From NCBI RefSeq assembly GCF_001547525.1, contig NZ_LNJP01000003.1, forward strand, positions 1,550,001 through 1,614,000: a stretch of 64,000 nt of DNA. The letters are read 5' to 3'. This document shows positions 54,627 to 63,583 of the stretch, one piece after another. The position numbers and the translations under genes were made by a program. The stretch comes from Burkholderia anthina. Lineage in GTDB: Bacteria > Pseudomonadota > Gammaproteobacteria > Burkholderiales > Burkholderiaceae. Each line of letters opens with the position of its first letter. Within the stretch, counting starts at the first letter, position 1. Under the pieces are notes generated by a model, which was given only the letters and a program-made list of their open reading frames with translations, ran no database searches and was not told where the DNA came from.

Positions 54627-55469
54627 CTACTTGAGCCGCTTCAGCATTTCGCCGGCGACGTCCAGCGCCGACGCCGGATTCTGTCCGGTGATCAATTCAC
54701 GGTCGGTGACCATGTGCGCGGTAAACGGCACCGCGTTGCTGCTGTAGATTCCACCCGCGCGCTGCAATGCAGTCTGCGGATAGAACTTCATCGCGCCGCC
54801 GCCGAGCAACCCTTTGGCTTGCTCTTCTTCCGCGTTGCTGATCACCGTCATCCGGTAGCCGGCGTAGATCCATTTCGTGTCGCCGTCGCCTGCGTTTCCC
54901 GCTGCGAGCTTTCGTGCAAAGCCCGGCGCATCGGGCAGCGTCGACAGCAGCGCAATCGGGCCGTGGCAAACGAGCGCCGTGGTCTTGCCGCGCGCGTGAA
55001 AATCGGCCAGCAATCTGCCCACGGCGGCACTGGTCGACAGGTCCTGCATCGGAGCATGGCCGCCGGGAACATAGACGGCATCGAAGTGCGCGTAGCCGAT
55101 CTGCTCCACCCGCGACAGGCTGATCACCGGGGAATGCGTGCGCGACGTGATTTGTAGCCGGTCCAGCAAGGCCCGATAGTCGCGCATCGCGTTCTCGTCG
55201 CCGTTGAAGTACATCTTGTCGGCCGACGTGACGTCCAGCGTCGGCGCCTTGCCCTCCGGCGTGGCGAAGGTCACCTGATGGCCGGCATCGAGCAGCGCCT
55301 TCACGGGCTGCATCAGCTCGTTCAGGTAGAAGCCCGTCGCGAAGACCTTGTCATCCTTCAGGTCGAGGTGATCGGAATCCGACAACACCACGAGCACGTT
55401 GGCCGCATGAGCGCCGTACGCGGCAATGCCGAGCATTGCCGCAACGGCGAGCTTGCGCATCGAATACAT
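54627..55469 (-). CDS. Exported DJ-1/PfpI family protein
   Basis: A 280-residue DJ-1/PfpI-like protein with an apparent signal peptide (about 1-22, ending YGAHA). The nucleophile elbow is ALVCHGPIAL (Cys about 160), preceded by FDAVYVPGGHAPMQDL. The start MYSMRK at 55469 has a 'ggag' site; an ATG 12 bp upstream has none. Export is unusual for this class, whose members deglycate or hydrolyse reactive aldehydes such as glyoxals. Confidence 0.87.
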   Translation of the reverse strand: MYSMRKLAVAAMLGIAAYGAHAANVLVVLSDSDHLDLKDDKVFATGFYLNELMQPVKALLDAGHQVTFATPEGKAPTLDVTSADKMYFNGDENAMRDYRALLDRLQITSRTHSPVISLSRVEQIGYAHFDAVYVPGGHAPMQDLSTSAAVGRLLADFHARGKTTALVCHGPIALLSTLPDAPGFARKLAAGNAGDGDTKWIYAGYRMTVISNAEEEQAKGLLGGGAMKFYPQTALQRAGGIYSSNAVPFTAHMVTDRELITGQNPASALDVAGEMLKRLK

Positions 55470-55490
55470 CGTTTTCTCCATCGGGAAGGT

Positions 55491-56204
55491 TCAAGCTTGT
55501 CGTGAACGGGCGAGCAACAGATGACGCATTGCGGCGCCCACGCCGGCTGCCGACTGCGGGTTCTGGCCCGTCACCAGCTGTCCGTCGACGACGACCTTGG
55601 CGGTCCAGTTCGGCACGGGATGGTGAAGTGCGCCGCGCTGCTTCAAGGTGCTCGCGAGCAGGAACGGCACGACGCGATCGAGCTGGACGGCCCGTTCTTC
55701 CTCGTCCGTGAAGGCGCTCAGATTCTTGCCGGCGACGAGATATGTACCGTCGCCGAGCTTCACGTCGACCAGTGCGGCCGGCCCATGACACACCGCGCCG
55801 ACCACGCCGCCCGCGTCATGGATGTCGCGGGTCACTTTCTGCACGTCGGGATTGCCCGGAAAGTCCCACATCGCGCCGTGGCCGCCGGCAAAGAAGACAG
55901 CGGCATACTTCGACGCATCGACGTCGCCCAGCCGCTGCGTGTGGCGGAGCGCGTCGCGGAAATCGCGGTCGTTCCAATAGCGCGCATTGATTTCATCGGT
56001 CAGGTCGAGCCCGTCGACCGGCGGTTCGCCGCCCTGAATCGATGCGAATTCGACGGGAATGCCGGCCGCGTCCAGTTCCGCCAGCGGATGCGTCACTTCG
56101 CCGAGATAGAAACCGGTCGGCTCGCCGGTTGAGCCTTTCTTCGCGTGGCTCGTGAGTACGAAGAGAACCTGCAGATGCTGCCGCTCGCGATGTTCGCCAT
56201 TCAT
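55491..56204 (-). CDS. DJ-1/PfpI family protein (cytosolic)
   Basis: A 237-residue DJ-1/PfpI protein. Features are TGFYLGEVTHPLAELDAAG near the start, the conserved Glu region, and the nucleophile in VGAVCHGPAALVDV (Cys about 148), with KYAAVFFAGGHGAMWDF before it. This layout fits Hsp31/glyoxalase-III-like enzymes that use a Cys-His-Glu site against methylglyoxal. ATG 56204 has 'ccaggagc' upstream. It is 22 bp upstream of the exported homologue, so the two form an operon. Confidence 0.9.
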   Translation of the reverse strand: MNGEHRERQHLQVLFVLTSHAKKGSTGEPTGFYLGEVTHPLAELDAAGIPVEFASIQGGEPPVDGLDLTDEINARYWNDRDFRDALRHTQRLGDVDASKYAAVFFAGGHGAMWDFPGNPDVQKVTRDIHDAGGVVGAVCHGPAALVDVKLGDGTYLVAGKNLSAFTDEEERAVQLDRVVPFLLASTLKQRGALHHPVPNWTAKVVVDGQLVTGQNPQSAAGVGAAMRHLLLARSRQA

Positions 56205-56325
56205 GCTGTGCTCCTGGATTTCAACGGGTGACTCGACGATGCAGTCACGACGCACGCACTTTATTTGGCTCATCGATGAAGATAAACTGGCGTGAAAGTA
56301 AAGCTTTTGTTCTTTGGAGGACAAG

Positions 56326-57234
56326 ATGGCGCGTAAATTCGACCATCTCGGTGACGTGGAAGCGTTCGTGACGGTGGTCGAAAAAGGCTCGATGACTGCC
56401 GGTGCGGTCGCATTGGGGAGCACGCCTTCCGTGTTGAGCCGGGCCATCACACGCCTGGAGGCCCGGCTGGGCACGCAGTTGCTGCGTCGTTCCACGCGGC
56501 GGTTGAGCCTGACGGAGCACGGCAGGCTCTATCTGGAGCAATCGCGTGCGGCGTTTTTGCTGATCGATGACGCCGAGCGGGCCATTCAGGGGCACGGCGG
56601 TACGTTGACCGGCCATGTCCGGCTGAGCGTACCGACGACGTACGGGCACTATCGTCTGCCGCCGCTGCTTCGACGCTTCACGCGGGAACACCCGCACGTT
56701 CGCGTGGAGTTGAACATCGCGAACCGGAACGTGGATCTCGTGGCCGAAGGTTTCGACCTGGCGATCCGTCTGGGCGAATTGCCGGACAGCGGTCTGGTCG
56801 CGCGCAAGCTCGAGGATGCGGCGCTGTGCCTTGTCGCGTCGCCCGAGTACGTCGCCCACGCCGGCACGCCCGGAAACGTGGCCGACCTGGAGCACCATCT
56901 TTGTTTGCCGTTCATGCTGCCCAGCAGCGGCCGTATCGCGCCCTGGGTATTCCGTGACGGCGATCGCGACATCGATTGGCTGCCGGCTTCGCACGTCGCG
57001 GTCTCCGATGACGTGCTCGGTGTCGTGTCGATGGCGCAGAGTGGCGCCGGTATCTGCCAGACCTATGACTTCATCGTTCAGGATCGGATCCGGGCCGGAA
57101 ATCTCGTCGAGGTATTGCCCCATCTGCGCGGGCGCACACGGCCGTTTTCGGTCGTCTACGCACCGCATCGCCGCCTGTCGGCCGCGTCCCGCACCTTGAT
57201 CGACATGTTGGTCGCGTCGACGGGCGAGGCTTGA
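56326..57234 (+). CDS. LysR-family transcriptional regulator
   Basis: A 302-residue LTTR with the winged helix at about 5-65 (DHLGDVEAFVTVVEKGSMTAGAVALGSTPSVLSRAITRLEARLG). 'ttggagg' lies upstream of ATG 56326; the TTG within that site at 56314 is not used. Divergent from the DJ-1 pair (121-bp gap), its likely targets. CrgA/DsdC-like regulators of this form often respond to reactive electrophiles. Confidence 0.92.
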   Translation: MARKFDHLGDVEAFVTVVEKGSMTAGAVALGSTPSVLSRAITRLEARLGTQLLRRSTRRLSLTEHGRLYLEQSRAAFLLIDDAERAIQGHGGTLTGHVRLSVPTTYGHYRLPPLLRRFTREHPHVRVELNIANRNVDLVAEGFDLAIRLGELPDSGLVARKLEDAALCLVASPEYVAHAGTPGNVADLEHHLCLPFMLPSSGRIAPWVFRDGDRDIDWLPASHVAVSDDVLGVVSMAQSGAGICQTYDFIVQDRIRAGNLVEVLPHLRGRTRPFSVVYAPHRRLSAASRTLIDMLVASTGEA

Positions 57235-57347
57235 AGCGATTGCATTGCGATACGTTCTGCGCAGTGGCACGCGGTGGAAGGGCCGGCGCCACGGTCGTCA
57301 AATGCCAGCGTCCCGTTCCGTTGTTAACTGGTCCGTGTTGACGCAGT

Positions 57348-57381
57348 ATGTTGACGTCAACGGAACGTGGGACGTCAACAT
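57348..57381. repeat. Perfect 11-bp inverted repeat
   Basis: ATGTTGACGTC (57348-57358) and GACGTCAACAT (57371-57381) with a 12-bp spacer. The right arm ends on the first two bases of the remnant's ATG. It may be an element terminus, an operator or a hairpin. Confidence 0.55.
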
Positions 57382-57448
57382 GGCGACGGGACGACCGAAG
57401 GCGGAACTCGTGCTGAACGAAGACGAGCGTTGCGAGGTGACGCATTAG
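57380..57448 (+). pseudogene. Probable N-terminal remnant of an IS630-family transposase
   Basis: A short frame opens MATGRPKAELVLNEDER, which resembles the first residues of IS630-family transposases (GRPxAxLVLxxDER), then stops after 22 codons. No downstream DDE domain is present. Call based on one short motif. Confidence 0.45.
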
Positions 57449-57672
57449 CGAGCTACAAAGATGGCTGCTTACCGTCGGCGCCGAGCGTCGAGGCGACATC
57501 TTTACCTCGCGAACGGTGACACTTTCGTTTTTGTTCTACGGCTTGCGGCCTCACGAATATCTGATGCGTAGGCGCATCGTGCGTGCACGGCTGCTGCTGC
57601 TCGAATCGCGCGCCTTGTGCGGCGCGCGCCGGGAGAAAAACAAGTCAACGTACCGACGCAACGAAGATAACG

Positions 57673-58101
57673 ATGAATTCCGCGACCGACGTGATGGCGG
57701 TGGATCCATGGAAGCAGACGCTGGGTCTGCTTCTTCAATTGTGCCGAAGCGACGATGCGCGATCGTTCGCGTCTTCGAGCGAGTCGTTGTGTGCACACCG
57801 GACGGAACGTCGGTTGCGTCTGCGGACGACCGGCGCGGAGCGGCGGACCGTCTCGGTGAGGTTCGTCGACCGCGTGAGCGCGACAGCGGTAACGATTGCA
57901 TGGCACGATTCGACGCATTGTTCGTATGGCGATCAGGCGTGGCATGCAACCCGCGCTCGCACCAGCGCGGTGTGTGCGATCAGCGGCCGGCCGGTCCGGC
58001 CCGGTGACGCCGTCTATCAGCCCCGTGGCCGCCCAAGGCCGCTCAATGCCGACGCGATGATCCTTGCGTCGGCGCTCCACGAAGCGGAAGAGAATCGTTG
58101 A
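57673..58101 (+). CDS. DUF3331 domain protein
   Basis: A 142-residue protein matching DUF3331, a family largely confined to Burkholderia and relatives. VDPWKQTLGLLLQL opens the domain, VTIAWHDSTHCSYGDQAWH and SAVCAISGRPVRPGDAVYQPRGRP follow. Conserved Cys/His residues suggest a structural metal site (inference). ATG 57673 matches the family's typical start; the earlier Met in the frame lies in low-complexity sequence. Confidence 0.82.
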   Translation: MNSATDVMAVDPWKQTLGLLLQLCRSDDARSFASSSESLCAHRTERRLRLRTTGAERRTVSVRFVDRVSATAVTIAWHDSTHCSYGDQAWHATRARTSAVCAISGRPVRPGDAVYQPRGRPRPLNADAMILASALHEAEENR

Positions 58102-58378
58102 TGTCTACGAGACTTGGGCAAGCTTCGTCCCGACGGGATTTCGGTTACGGGCGTTTCAGCGATGCGTGAGGCAGCCATAGCCGGATCTAAACGAAAGTCG
58201 TACCCGTATCTGACCGAAAACCACGGTTGTGACCCGTCAGGCCGTGTTAACCCTGATTAAAAAACGTTATCACGGTGAAAAATTCCGCATCTTATTGAAC
58301 CGATATCGGCTCGATATAGTGGCTCGCTTTCCCGTACGCCTCGCCCGGCGTGCGCAGACGAACGGCAGGAGCCCCTTG

Positions 58379-59569
58379 ATGACCACCGATACCCGATTCA
58401 CCGAAGTCGAGGATCTGATGCCCGCCGCCGGCGGGCTGCGCGAGATCCGTCACCACATCCATCACCATCCGGAACTCGCATACGAAGAGCACGACACGGC
58501 CGCGCTCGTCGCGGACAAGCTTGAGCAATGGGGCTGGCAGGTGACGCGCGGCGTCGGCAAGACGGGCGTCGTCGGCACGCTGCGCGTGGGCGACGGAGCG
58601 CGCAGCATCGGCATTCGCGCGGACATGGATGCGCTGCCGATCGTCGAGGCGACCGGCCTGCCGTATGCGAGCGGCACGCACGGCAAGATGCACGCATGCG
58701 GCCACGACGGCCATACGACGATGCTGCTCGGCGCCGCGCAGCATCTCGCGAAGACGCGCAACTTCTCCGGCACCGTACACCTGTATTTCCAGCCGGCGGA
58801 GGAGCACGGCGTCGACAGCGGCGCGAAGAAGATGATCGACGACGGCCTGTTCGAGCGCTTCCCGTGCGACGCCGTATTCGGCATGCACAACCATCCGGGC
58901 GCGGCGCCGGGCGTGTTTCTCACGCGGCGCGGCCCGTTCATGTCGGCGGGCGACAAGGCGATCATCACGATCGAAGGCGTCGGCGGCCATGCGGCGCGGC
59001 CGCACCTGACGGTCGATCCGGTCGTCGTCGCGGCGAGCATCGTGATGGCGCTGCAGACGATCGTCGCGCGCAACGTCGACCCGTCGCAGCCGGCGGTCGT
59101 CACGGTCGGCTCGATGCACGCGGGCACCGCGAACAACGTGATTCCGAACGGCGCGCGCCTCGAACTCAGCGTGCGTTCGTTCAGCCCGGAAGTGCGCGCG
59201 CTGCTCAAGCGCCGCATCACCGAGCTGGCCGAAACGCAGGCCGCGAGTTACGGCGCGACCGCGAACGTCGAATACATCGAAGGCTATCCGGTCGTCGTTA
59301 ATTCGGATGCCGAAACCGACTTCGCGGCTCAGGTCGCACGCGAACTCGTCGGCGATGCGCACGTGGTCGAGCAGACCGACCTGCTGATGGGCAGCGAGGA
59401 TTTCGCGTTCATGCTGCAGCAGCGGCCGGGCTCGTTCGTGCGGCTCGGCAACGGCGAAGGCGAGGACGGCTGCATGGTGCACAACCCGAAATACGACTTC
59501 AACGATCGCAACCTGCCGATCGGCGCGGCGTTCTGGACGCGCCTCGTCGAGCGTTACCTCGGGCAGTGA
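58379..59569 (+). CDS. M20 family amidohydrolase (hippurate hydrolase-like)
   Basis: A 396-residue M20D metallopeptidase-type amidohydrolase. The metal-binding stretches include RADMDALPI and MHACGHDGHTTMLLGAA (about 103-119), then QPAEEHG with the general base Glu, and the lid domain SAGDKAIITIEGVGGHAARPH. It hydrolyses N-acyl amino acids such as hippurate. 'gcagga' precedes ATG 58379. It is followed by an MHS transporter and an M14 deacylase: three genes consistent with uptake and cleavage of an acylated amino acid. Confidence 0.93.
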   Translation: MTTDTRFTEVEDLMPAAGGLREIRHHIHHHPELAYEEHDTAALVADKLEQWGWQVTRGVGKTGVVGTLRVGDGARSIGIRADMDALPIVEATGLPYASGTHGKMHACGHDGHTTMLLGAAQHLAKTRNFSGTVHLYFQPAEEHGVDSGAKKMIDDGLFERFPCDAVFGMHNHPGAAPGVFLTRRGPFMSAGDKAIITIEGVGGHAARPHLTVDPVVVAASIVMALQTIVARNVDPSQPAVVTVGSMHAGTANNVIPNGARLELSVRSFSPEVRALLKRRITELAETQAASYGATANVEYIEGYPVVVNSDAETDFAAQVARELVGDAHVVEQTDLLMGSEDFAFMLQQRPGSFVRLGNGEGEDGCMVHNPKYDFNDRNLPIGAAFWTRLVERYLGQ

Positions 59570-59625
59570 TCGCGGCGGCGGCGTGCGGCCGGCGCTTCCG
59601 GCTGCTTTGACAGGAGAGGATAGCG

Positions 59626-60957
59626 ATGCAGAAAGACCATCTCGCGCTGCACCCCGCGTCGACGGGCGCCGTCGAAGGCGATGCGCGCGGCGCGCCTGCC
59701 GTCACGCGACGCGGCGCGATCGCCGCGGCCGTGATCGGCAACTGGCTGGAATTCTTCGACTTCACCGTGTACGGCTTCTTCGCGGTGCTGATCGGCAAGC
59801 TGTTCTTCCCGTCGAGCGACCCGACCACGTCGCTGCTGCTGTCGGTCGCGACCTTCGCCGCCGGCTTCTTCACGCGGCCGCTCGGCAGCGTCGTACTCGG
59901 CGTCTACGCGGACCGCAAGGGACGCAAGGCCGCGCTGAACCTGACGATCATGCTGATGGCGCTCGGCACCGGCCTGATCGCGATCGCGCCGACTCATGCG
60001 CAAGTGGGCGTGGCCGCACCGCTGCTCGTCGTGTTCGCGCGGCTGCTGCAGGGCTTCTCGCAGGGCGGCGAATTCGGCGCGGCGACGTCGACGCTGCTCG
60101 AACAGGGTGGCACGACGCGCCGCGGGTTCCGCGCGAGCTGGCAGCTCGCGACGCAGGGCGGCGCCGCGCTGATGGGCTCCGGGTTCGCGGCGCTGCTGTC
60201 GAACACGATGACGAAGGACGCGCTGGAAAGCTGGGGCTGGCGGCTGCCGTTCCTCGTCGGCGTGCTGATCGCGCCGGTCGGGATGTTCTTGCGTCGCCGG
60301 CTCGCGGACGACGCGCCCGGCGACCGTCATCACGGCATCGAGCGCGGCGTGCTGCACGAGCTGTTCTCGAAGCACACGCGCACGGTGGTGCTGCTGATGC
60401 TCACGGTAATGGGCGGCACGGTGTCGACCTACATCCTGACCTTCTACATGCCGACCTACGCGATTCATACGCTCGGCCTGCCGATGAAGCTGTCGATGTT
60501 CGTCGGCGTCGCGTCGGGCTGCGTGATGCTGGTCACGTGCCCGCTGTTCGGCTGGCTGTCGGACAAGCTCGGCAGCCGGCGCCTGCCGATCTTCGTCGGC
60601 CGCGGCGTGCTGGTCGCGCTGCTGTTTCCGGCGTTCTGGCTGATGAACCACCATCCGACGCTGTCGGTGATCCTGCCGCTGACCGCGCTGATGCTGTTGT
60701 TCTATTCGCTCGGCTCGGCGTCGGAAATGGCGCTGATGTGCGAGTCGCTGCCGCGCCACGTGCGCGCGACGGGCATCTCGATCGCGTATGCGCTCGCGGT
60801 GACGATCTTCGGCGGCACCGCGCAACTGATCGCGACGTGGCTCGTGAAGACGACCGGCAGCAAGCTCGCGCCGGCCGGCTACGTGGCCGCATGCGTGGTG
60901 CTGTCGCTGATCGCGGTCGCGATGCTGCGCGAGACGGCGCGCGAATCGCTGGACTGA
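59626..60957 (+). CDS. MHS-family MFS transporter (metabolite:H+ symporter)
   Basis: A 443-residue MFS protein of 12 helices. It has the family opening AAVIGNWLEFFDFTVYGFFAVLIGKLFFPS, the loop 2-3 motif GSVVLGVYADRKGRKAALN, and FSQGGEFGAATSTLLEQG. MHS members import carboxylates, amino-acid derivatives or betaines with protons. It lies between the M20 and M14 hydrolase genes (56 and 151 bp gaps). Substrate probably an N-acyl amino acid by context. Confidence 0.93.
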   Translation: MQKDHLALHPASTGAVEGDARGAPAVTRRGAIAAAVIGNWLEFFDFTVYGFFAVLIGKLFFPSSDPTTSLLLSVATFAAGFFTRPLGSVVLGVYADRKGRKAALNLTIMLMALGTGLIAIAPTHAQVGVAAPLLVVFARLLQGFSQGGEFGAATSTLLEQGGTTRRGFRASWQLATQGGAALMGSGFAALLSNTMTKDALESWGWRLPFLVGVLIAPVGMFLRRRLADDAPGDRHHGIERGVLHELFSKHTRTVVLLMLTVMGGTVSTYILTFYMPTYAIHTLGLPMKLSMFVGVASGCVMLVTCPLFGWLSDKLGSRRLPIFVGRGVLVALLFPAFWLMNHHPTLSVILPLTALMLLFYSLGSASEMALMCESLPRHVRATGISIAYALAVTIFGGTAQLIATWLVKTTGSKLAPAGYVAACVVLSLIAVAMLRETARESLD

Positions 60958-61108
60958 CGCGCGATGCGGGTGGCGGCGCGGCCATGCGCGCCTACCGCCC
61001 GCGCACCGCTGGATCGCGGAGCAGTATTTCGATTTCAACCCGTACGGCGACCGAGCGTCGCGCTGGCTCGTTCTCCCGATTCCCCTTTTCATCGGTTCAG
61101 GACCATCG

Positions 61109-62223
61109 ATGCAGATTCGCACCACGCCGCTCCTGTCGCCGTCGATCGGCACGCAGCGCACGCTGACGAGCTTTCATTTCGGGCCGGCCGACTGCGGCCG
61201 CAAGATCTATCTGCAGGCCGCGCTGCACGCGGACGAGACGCCCGCGATGCTTGCCGCGGTCATGCTCAAGCGGCGCCTCGCGCAACTCGACGCCGAAGGC
61301 CGGCTCGCGGCCGAAATCGTGCTCGTGCCGGTGGCGAACCCGGTCGGCCTCAATCATCATCTGCTCGGGCAGTTCATCGGCCGGTTCGATCTCGCGAGCG
61401 GCCGCAACTTCAATCGCGGCTTCCTGCCGCTCGCGGAGATCGCCGCACGTGCGCGCGACCGGCTGGGTGACGACGGCGTGCGCAATCGCGCGATCGTGCG
61501 CGAATGCGTCCGCGCGGCGCTCGATGAAATCGCGCCGCGCACCGAATTCGATGCGCTGCAGCTTGCGCTGCTGACGCTGTCGCACGACGCCGACGTCGTG
61601 ATCGACCTGCATTGCTCGCTCGAAGCGGTGATGCACGTGTACACGAGCGACACCGCGTGGCCGGACGTCGAGCCGCTCGCGCGTTATCTCGGCGCGGAGG
61701 TGTCGCTGCTCGCGGAGGATTCGGGCGGGAATGCGTTCGACGACGCGCATCATTTGTTGTGGTCACGGTTGCGCGCGCATTTGCCGTCCGGCACGCCGAT
61801 GGCGGCGGGTACCGTGGCCGTGACGGTCGAGTGTCGCGGCCAGCGCGACGTGACGTACGACTACGCGCGACGCGACGCCGGCGCGCTCGTCGACTATCTC
61901 GTCTGGTGCGGCGCGATGCGCGGCGAACGCGCGCCGCTGCCGCCGCTGGCCGCGCCGGCCACGCCGCTCGCGGGCAGCGAGCAGTTTTACGCGCCGGTGA
62001 GCGGGATTCTCGTGCACCGTGCGCCGATCGGCGCGATGATCCGCGCCGGCGATCCGCTGTTCGACATCGTCGATCCGCTGACGGATGCGGTCACGACGAT
62101 CTCGAGCGCGACCGACGGCGTGTTCTACATGCGGCGGCGATCCGCTTCGTGACGGCCGGCGCGCCGCTCGGGCGCGTGACGGGCACGGTGCCGGTGCGAA
62201 AGGGGATGCTGCTGGGGGCGTGA
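61109..62223 (+). CDS. M14-family deacylase paralogue, 3' end frameshifted
   Basis: As read, 347 residues (stop at 62152), a paralogue of the protein at 30026-31141 along its whole length. Metal ligands HADE (about 45-48) and DLHC (about 170-173) are intact. The last in-frame residues (MRRRSAS) are wrong for the family: in the +1 frame the sequence continues IRFVTAGAPLGRV...RKGMLLGA to 62223, aligning with VVRFATAGMEVARI...RTGSLLSA of the paralogue. One missing G in GCGGCGG at 62131-62137 explains it. Expected full length 371 residues, the paralogue's size. Confidence 0.87.
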
Positions 62224-62362
62224 CGACGCCGTGTCCGACGGATTCGGAGCGCAATTTCGTTCCCGTCAAATTGATCGGACGTGCGCGCGCCCGTAAATTG
62301 AGCGACGCGGAGTTCGCTCCGTGTTTTGCAAGAAGGATGTTGCAGAGCGATTGGAGTTTTCG

Positions 62363-62389
62363 CGGGCGGCCTGTGTCGCCCGTTTTTTT
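62363..62389 (+). terminator. Intrinsic terminator before the DUF1016 gene
   Basis: Stem CGGGCG/CGCCCG with an 8-nt loop, followed by seven Ts. It closes the M20-MHS-M14 unit. Confidence 0.88.
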
Positions 62390-62494
62390 ATTTCACTGCG
62401 ACGACGGTTCGGCAGCGGGCCGATGTCGGCGCCCTCGAGGAGCACGCGAGCGGATACCGGACGATTGCGGCCGCGGCGCATAGGAGGCAACAAC

Positions 62495-63565
62495 ATGATC
62501 CGACGTAAGGTTGTCGTCGCATCGCCCGTCGCGACACGAACCCTGCTGGGGAACATCCGCGCCTTGATCGAAGCGGCGCGGCAGCGCGCCGCATCCGCGG
62601 TGAATAGCGAGCTGACGATGCTTTATTGGCGCATTGGCCGGCTCGTTCATGTCGAAGTCCTTGCGGGCAAACGGGCCGACTATGGTGAGGAAGTGCTTCC
62701 CACGCTTGCGGCGCAGTTGACGAAAGATTACGGCGGCGGCTTCGCCGTGAAGAATCTTCGCCGCATGGTGCAGTTTGCCGTGACCTTTCCGGACGAGCGG
62801 ATTGTCGTATCGCTGATACGACAATTGAGCTGGACACATTTCATTGCGTTGATTCCGCTGAAAGACCCGCGTCAACGTGACTACTATGCGCAGATGGCCA
62901 ATGTGGAACGCTGGAGCGTCAGGACGCTGCGCGAGCGTATCGACTCGATGTTGTACGAGCGCACCGCGCTTTCACGGAAGCCGGATGCGCTGATCGCCGC
63001 GGAGCTGGCAACGATGCGGGATGCACAACGCATGTCACCCAGCCTCATCATGCGCGATCCATATATTCTCGATTTCCTGGGTTTGCGCGACACCTGGCAG
63101 GAAGGCGACCTGGAGACCGCGATCATTCGCGAAATGGAAGCCTTTCTGCTGGAGCTGGGTGCCGGCTTCACGTTCGTCGCGAGGCAAAAGCGCATCCAGA
63201 TCGACGACGAGGATTTCCATCTCGACTTGCTGTTCTACAACCGGAAGCTGCGGCGGCTGGTCGCTGTAGAGTTGAAGGTCGGTGAGTTCAAGGCCGCGTA
63301 CAAGGGGCAGATGGAGCTGTATCTGCGCTGGCTCGACAGACACGAGCGGGAGGCTGATGAAGCGCCACCCCTTGGAATCATTCTCTGCACCGGAAAAAAA
63401 TCAGAGCAGATCGAGCTGCTGGAACTGGATAAGTCCGGCATCCACGTGGCGGAGTATCTGACGGCTTTGCCGCCGCGTGCGGTGCTGACCGAACGGCTGC
63501 AGCAAGCGATGCAACGGGCACGGTTGCAAATCAGGCCCCGCAGCGCAGCGCGGAATACGGACTGA
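62495..63565 (+). CDS. DUF1016/YhcG-family PDDEXK nuclease-like protein
   Basis: A 356-residue protein. The N-terminal DUF1016_N domain (about 15-165) has NSELTMLYWRIGRLV and SLIRQLSWTHFIALIPLKD. The C-terminal YhcG-type PD-(D/E)xK domain (about 185-330) shows the nuclease core: FTFVARQKRIQIDDEDFHLDLLFYNR and AVELKVGEF, with the conserved Asp, Glu and Lys. 'taggagg' precedes ATG 62495. Such genes often sit with restriction or mobile elements, but no such gene is next to this one. Function unknown; DNA recombination or defence is inferred from the fold. Confidence 0.87.
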   Translation: MIRRKVVVASPVATRTLLGNIRALIEAARQRAASAVNSELTMLYWRIGRLVHVEVLAGKRADYGEEVLPTLAAQLTKDYGGGFAVKNLRRMVQFAVTFPDERIVVSLIRQLSWTHFIALIPLKDPRQRDYYAQMANVERWSVRTLRERIDSMLYERTALSRKPDALIAAELATMRDAQRMSPSLIMRDPYILDFLGLRDTWQEGDLETAIIREMEAFLLELGAGFTFVARQKRIQIDDEDFHLDLLFYNRKLRRLVAVELKVGEFKAAYKGQMELYLRWLDRHEREADEAPPLGIILCTGKKSEQIELLELDKSGIHVAEYLTALPPRAVLTERLQQAMQRARLQIRPRSAARNTD

Positions 63566-63583
63566 TGTGTTCCGCGCCCGCGC

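Larger units (their letters stand above)
57235..57672. other. Region with a transposase trace and inverted repeat
   Basis: No complete gene lies in this 438-bp stretch. It holds an 11-bp inverted repeat (57348-57381) and a possible IS630 N-terminal remnant (57380-57448), described separately. Confidence 0.5.
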
